Shown here piece after piece: positions 8,890-12,528 of a DNA stretch of 12,528 bases; the first letter of the stretch is position 1, and the number at the start of each line of letters is the position of its first letter. The position numbers were made by a program, and so were the translations under genes. The DNA comes from Allomyces macrogynus ATCC 38327 (taxonomy: Eukaryota > Blastocladiomycota > Blastocladiomycetes > Blastocladiales > Blastocladiaceae). Under the pieces are notes generated by a model. It was given only the letters and a program-made list of their open reading frames with translations. It was not told the DNA's origin and made no database searches. The stretch spans positions 462,435 through 474,962 of the forward strand of contig GG745336.1 of NCBI GenBank assembly GCA_000151295.1. The letters are read 5' to 3'.

Positions 8890-10198
8890 CTAGCACCCTG
8901 GCGGAACGGAGTCGTTCACATAAAAGCCCGCCCGCACTCCAGTGCCCAGCCCGCGCTTGCAAACCCGCGCCAAATCAAACAGTTGTTGGCCCCGCCTGTG
9001 AACACCGCGTCGGCAAGTAAGATCGCATCGCGCGCCGAGACCGTACTCGGGTCGCAACCTTGAATTTTTGATCCCGTCCATGATCAGCTGCAACCACAGC
9101 GCGTTCCCATCCGTCAAATGGCGCGTCAGTCGGCCCACACCCATACTTGTCGACCTGTTGCCGCACGTAATCGTGTATTTTAGATTCGTCGTTTCATGCC
9201 AGCCGTGGGGCGACGCGTTGGCAAGACCTGGGTCCACAATGACGATGTGGTCCTGATCGGGGCTCTGCTCGTCAATGGGAGTCACCGGGTATCGCGCCGC
9301 GGCTGCCCAGTTGGTGACGGGCTCGACCTGGCCCGTATGCGCGTTCACGTGGCCGGGGTACCAATGTGGCATCCGCTTGAGCTGGAACGAGTAGCCGAGC
9401 TTGAGGTTGTTGCCGACTTGCGCGTGCGCGTCCCGCACGTGCACGGGCAGCTCAGCAATATTGGAAGTGATCTCAAACGCGGGCGCGGCGGACCCATTCG
9501 ACGCTCCGCCCGTGGTCGTGGGTGCAGGCACTGTCACATTGACCGTCGTCGGCGTTGGCGCGTCGGCAAACGACGCCAGAGCCGTGAACGCGTCGGAGGG
9601 GGATTTGCCCGTGGCCGATCCCGCGTCCGAAAGCGCGACCAGGTCGGGTTGCGATGGGCGCGCGCCGCGGTAGAAACTGTCGCCAAGGGCCACGATACGG
9701 CCGTTCCTTGCATCGTCGTGGGGCCGTCGGCGCGTCAATTTTCCGGGTGGAGAAGCTCGAGAACATAATAGAAAACTGCCTCGCTACGTCTTTGACGTTG
9801 ATGTTTACGTCGCCGTGGATGACCTCGAGCACTTTGACCAACTGGCGCGCGTATACGATCGACATGCCCGACGACGTTGCGACAAGTTCTTGATCACTAT
9901 TTCAGACTGGGGGAACCCGGGCGTCTCGGACAGGTACGCCATTGCGACCGCGCGCGCATTGTCCTGTGAGTCAGCAGCCGGTTGGCGCGCAGGTACGGCC
10001 GTGGCCATGGGCGCGCCTGAGTCGTATTGAATGGTGGGATGATCGAGAACGATTTGGAAATGAGCGCGAGTATCTTGACCTTGCGCTCAAATGTGTTGGG
10101 TTGCGCGGCGTGTGTGAGAGGGATCGCATACAGTGCAAGCGGGCGGCAAGCAAGAGCGTGACAAGCGGTCGGTCCAGGTGTGTGCTGGCGCGTGCCAT
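8890..10198 (-). pseudogene. Fungalysin (M36 metalloprotease) remnant with catalytic core deleted
   Basis: M36 proteases are secreted as a signal peptide, FTP/PepSY propeptide and zinc catalytic domain. Here ATG 10198 opens a leader with hydrophobic core LVTLLLAA. Exon 2 (10079-9788) follows a 52-nt intron (gtatgc ... gcaag) and carries the propeptide (HFQIVLDHPTIQYDSG, then SSGMSIVYARQLVKVLEVIH, NINVKD). Exon 3 (from 9706, after an 81-nt intron) continues with NGRIVALGDSFYRG, then YSFQLKRMPHWYPGHVNAHT and the mature-domain start, ASPHGWHETTNLKYTITCGN. It then jumps at 9163-9156 to the family's far C-terminal part, NALWLQLIMDGI ... GLGTGVRAGFYVNDSVPPGC. The central catalytic region, including the HExxH zinc site, is absent. 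One-base frame breaks lie at 9900-9902, 9706-9707 (exon edge), about 9120, 9065-9069 and 8957-8958. No active protease can be made from this copy. Confidence is high for the family and good for loss of function, unless the assembly is wrong. Confidence 0.82.
9156..9163 (-). other. Deletion junction with microhomology in the fungalysin remnant
   Basis: On the minus strand the 8-mer CGGCAACA fits both flanks. Read in the left frame it is part of the conserved CGN(N) after TIT; read in the right frame it encodes the RQQ just before VDKYG, a motif that in M36 proteins lies close to the C-terminus. Joining at a short repeat shared by both flanks suggests a slippage or end-joining deletion. Confidence 0.5.
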
Positions 10199-11595
10199 GT
10201 CGAGATCCACTGCGCCCGAGCGACGTTCTTGCTGGAGCGTTCTGCTGCTGTTGGACTGATCAGCCCGTGATCCAGTGTTGATCCTGGTAATTTGCAAATT
10301 TATGTCCATGTTCGAACCAAGCCAGCCAGCGTAGCCTCGTCAACTATCGCGACTTTTTTCTGACTCGAGCGGTGATCGTAAGAAAACCTCGCACAGAACG
10401 TGTAACTCGATTGCAAGAATGTGGCCATGCGTGTGTAATGTCGCGCCTGGCACTCGAGCGCTTGGCCGTGGTCCACTTTTTATGATCAGACCGAAAGTAT
10501 GGTCAATATTCTTTTGCGCCTTACGCCAACCATCCGCGCGCTTGACTCGACTTGTGTGGAGTCGACGGGCATTACCATCCGTGTAATAGGGACCGCTTGC
10601 TTTCACGGGCACGCTCCAGAATCGCATCAATCTGCATGACTCGCGCAAAGTGATATTGTGGTTTCTTTGAGCGCCAGTGTTCTTCTGAGCCGCACAGAGT
10701 AATGATGGCCAAACAAACAAAAAACGGGACGATACAAGGACATGGTCCAAATGGGAGCATTCTGCTTGAAAGTCGCTATTGCCATCATGTTACACTGTGG
10801 CTGGGCTTCGAACCTGGGCAGAACCCAGCAACACAACAGTTCTGTCGCATCGCCACTTGAGAGAATGCGGCCGACGAAGCAATTGTGCCCTGAATGCTTT
10901 CCCACTCCCACTATAGAACCCCTGCTTTTGCCCAGATGTTGCCTTGTCCATGGCCGTTTGTCGCGCCTGATCGCTGTTCTCTACATGCTGGCACCCCACG
11001 CGGTCGTCCACCCTGAATCCAACGCATAGTCTCGATGGCCGAAATTTGAGGTACTTCCTCGCAGCGCTGTTGCCGGGACACGTGCGCTGAGCTTCTCCAC
11101 CCGAAATTCGAGCATGTGCTGTTGACAGTCCCGCCGGGCAGAGAGCCGACCATGGCCTGGTTGAGAACACTCTATCCTTCTCGGGTGTGCACGTCAAACA
11201 GCGCGTCGCCACCTCCCAAAGGGCCAAGAACCTCACCCTGCCGCCTGCCTGTCCGCTGATCCGTGGGAGGAAGAGATCCGAGCGGACGGGTGCGGTTAGT
11301 GTGGACCGACTTGCAGGCGCCAACGGAGAAGAGTCTTGCTCAACGAGACGATCAAGTCCAACCGATTCGAACGATGCATGGCAACAGATGGCTTATTTAT
11401 GCAGACAGCAGCAAAGATGATACGCAAGGTAGGACACGGCAGAGCACGTGGAGCAACAATCGAAAAAAGGATTAGTCAGGCATCGTGGACACAATATAAA
11501 AAGAGGCAGGTGTGCAATACGGTTCAATCCAACAACGGCGCAATACGCAACAGAAGCCCAAATCAAAACAAAAACCAAATCAAGCGACGCTCCCC
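10199..11595. other. Long intergenic region, no supported gene
   Basis: About 1.4 kb without convincing coding signal. It is visibly less GC-rich than the genes, with A/T runs around 10480-10520, 10720-10735 and 11440-11590. The longest frame (minus, 11323-10790) starts only at TTG, shows no third-position G/C preference and has no known domain; a competing frame overlaps it (minus, 11153-10911). I looked for tRNA T-arms at the TTCGAA sites near 10313, 10809 and 11370; none has a pairing stem. It should contain the fungalysin gene's old promoter and the terminator of the right-edge gene. A degraded transposon or gene cannot be excluded. Confidence 0.45.
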
Positions 11596-12528
11596 TCACA
11601 TCTCCCTCTCCTCATCCCACAGCCCCGACATGGTCCGGTCCGCCGTCGGCAAATACAGCGACGACCGCGACGCCAACGACTCGGGCCGCCCCTCGTCGTC
11701 CCCGGCCAGCAACTCCATCGCCGCCTCGGGGTCCGCTGCAAACACCACCTGGTCCTCGACCGGCACGTGCACAGGCGCCTGCAGCGGCGCCGGCAAGTAC
11801 TCGGGCAGCATTGGCGGCAGTGGCGGTTGCGGCGGACGCACGACCAGATTCGTCACTTCCGCGCGTGTCGCAAGCCCCGCGGCTGACGTCGGAGGCAGCG
11901 GGACGACCGGACCGGTGGGAGGCAGAGGCACGCTCGTGTGCAGCGGCGTATTCGCCGGCGGGAGCGCGTAGTCGTCGTGCGCGTCGTAGGGGCCGTCGGC
12001 GAACATTGGTTCCGCGAGCGGGTCCATGAGTAAGGCGGACATCGGGTCGACCGGGTGCGGAAACGCCGTCGTTGATGAGTTGCCGCCGGGGAAGATGCCG
12101 TGCGGCGCAGGAGCGGCGAGTGGGGCCGGCGGCGCGAGCGACAGGTGGCTCAAGTCCGGGTCCGACGCGTTGGTGTGGCCGGCCCACATGGGCGGGGGCG
12201 GCGGAGTCAGGTGCGCGGCCGAGGGCAGGTCCTTGTCGCCTGCCGCGTAGAGAAGACGATGCTGCTGCTCGATGTGCTCGTGGTGCAGCCGCGCCTCGTG
12301 GTCCTGCGCGGCACGCACTTGCGCCGGGGTCGGTGGGAGGGCCGCGGATCCGGTGGACGAGCCCTTGAACGACCCGCTCGGGTGCGGCACAGGCTCGTAG
12401 CCGTTGTTGCCGCCAGTGAGTGGGGCCGAGAGCGACGGGCGCACGAGCGAGGGTTGCGGGTTGGACGGTTGGAAGACGGAGATCGACGGGCCGGTGACTG
12501 TGTCTTGGCGCGCCGACCGTTCCGGAAC
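11596..12528 (-). CDS. Pro/Ala-rich low-complexity protein, 3' part (5' end beyond right edge)
   Basis: A minus-strand frame is open from the right edge to the stop at 11596-11598, giving 310 residues with strong G/C third-position bias. There is no in-frame ATG near the edge that should be taken as the start: the frame continues past 12444 to the edge, so the gene is truncated by the window. The sequence is rich in Pro, Ala, Ser and His, with runs such as LTPPPPPMWAG, APPAPLAAPAPHG and VPLPPTGPVVPLPP. One short charged helical stretch (PAQVRAAQDHEARLHHEHIE) breaks the pattern. It ends with an acidic tail, LWDEEREM. No domain, signal or membrane segment is visible in this part. It looks like the disordered C-terminal tail of a larger protein, perhaps a cytoplasmic tail or scaffold, but the function cannot be told from this fragment. 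Confidence 0.68.
   Translation of the reverse strand, partial: VPERSARQDTVTGPSISVFQPSNPQPSLVRPSLSAPLTGGNNGYEPVPHPSGSFKGSSTGSAALPPTPAQVRAAQDHEARLHHEHIEQQHRLLYAAGDKDLPSAAHLTPPPPPMWAGHTNASDPDLSHLSLAPPAPLAAPAPHGIFPGGNSSTTAFPHPVDPMSALLMDPLAEPMFADGPYDAHDDYALPPANTPLHTSVPLPPTGPVVPLPPTSAAGLATRAEVTNLVVRPPQPPLPPMLPEYLPAPLQAPVHVPVEDQVVFAADPEAAMELLAGDDEGRPESLASRSSLYLPTADRTMSGLWDEEREM

Noticed and set aside
10790..11323. 177-codon minus-strand open frame in the long intergenic region
   Set aside because: It has no ATG at its start, neutral third positions, an overlapping rival frame and no recognisable domain.
10300..11380. Possible tRNA T-arms at TTCGAA sites
   Set aside because: None of the sites has a five-base pairing stem or a matching acceptor stem and anticodon arm.

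Overview
The window looks like nuclear DNA of a zoosporic (flagellated) fungus, most likely a Blastocladiomycete such as an Allomyces relative. The reasons are high GC with strong G/C bias at third codon positions, many short introns (about 50-110 nt, one of 159 nt) with GT-AG ends and often a CTGAC-like branch site 15-25 nt before the acceptor, and Ala/Pro-rich proteins. The gene content fits too: delta-tubulin (a centriole/basal-body tubulin kept in flagellated lineages), a fungal M36 metalloprotease (fungalysin) and a TMEM242-like mitochondrial protein. The species is inferred, not proven.

Layout, left to right: an F-box protein gene on the minus strand that runs off the left edge; an intergenic stretch (1300-2007); a secreted eight-cysteine protein gene (minus, 2008-3069); coding exons of a second cysteine-rich protein (minus, about 3175-3660, 5' end unresolved); a RraA/HMG-aldolase-like gene (plus, 4231-5112) that needs a one-base frame correction or an unusual splice; a TMEM242-like gene (minus, 5201-6042) with an in-frame TAG before 48 further coding-like codons; a delta-tubulin gene with at least six introns (plus, 6525 to about 8679); a decayed fungalysin gene lacking most of its catalytic domain (minus, 8890-10198); about 1.4 kb with no supported gene (10199-11595); and the 3' part of a Pro/Ala-rich low-complexity protein gene (minus) that runs off the right edge.

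These are mostly unrelated housekeeping and secreted-protein genes, not an operon or a cluster. The aldolase and TMEM242 genes converge with under 100 bp between them. TMEM242 and delta-tubulin diverge from a shared 480-bp upstream region. The most unusual points are the fungalysin remnant, whose deletion joint lies on a short microhomology; the in-frame amber codon in the TMEM242-like gene; and several one-base frame breaks, mostly in homopolymers, that are either assembly errors or real gene decay. I see no RNA gene, CRISPR array or intact mobile element.
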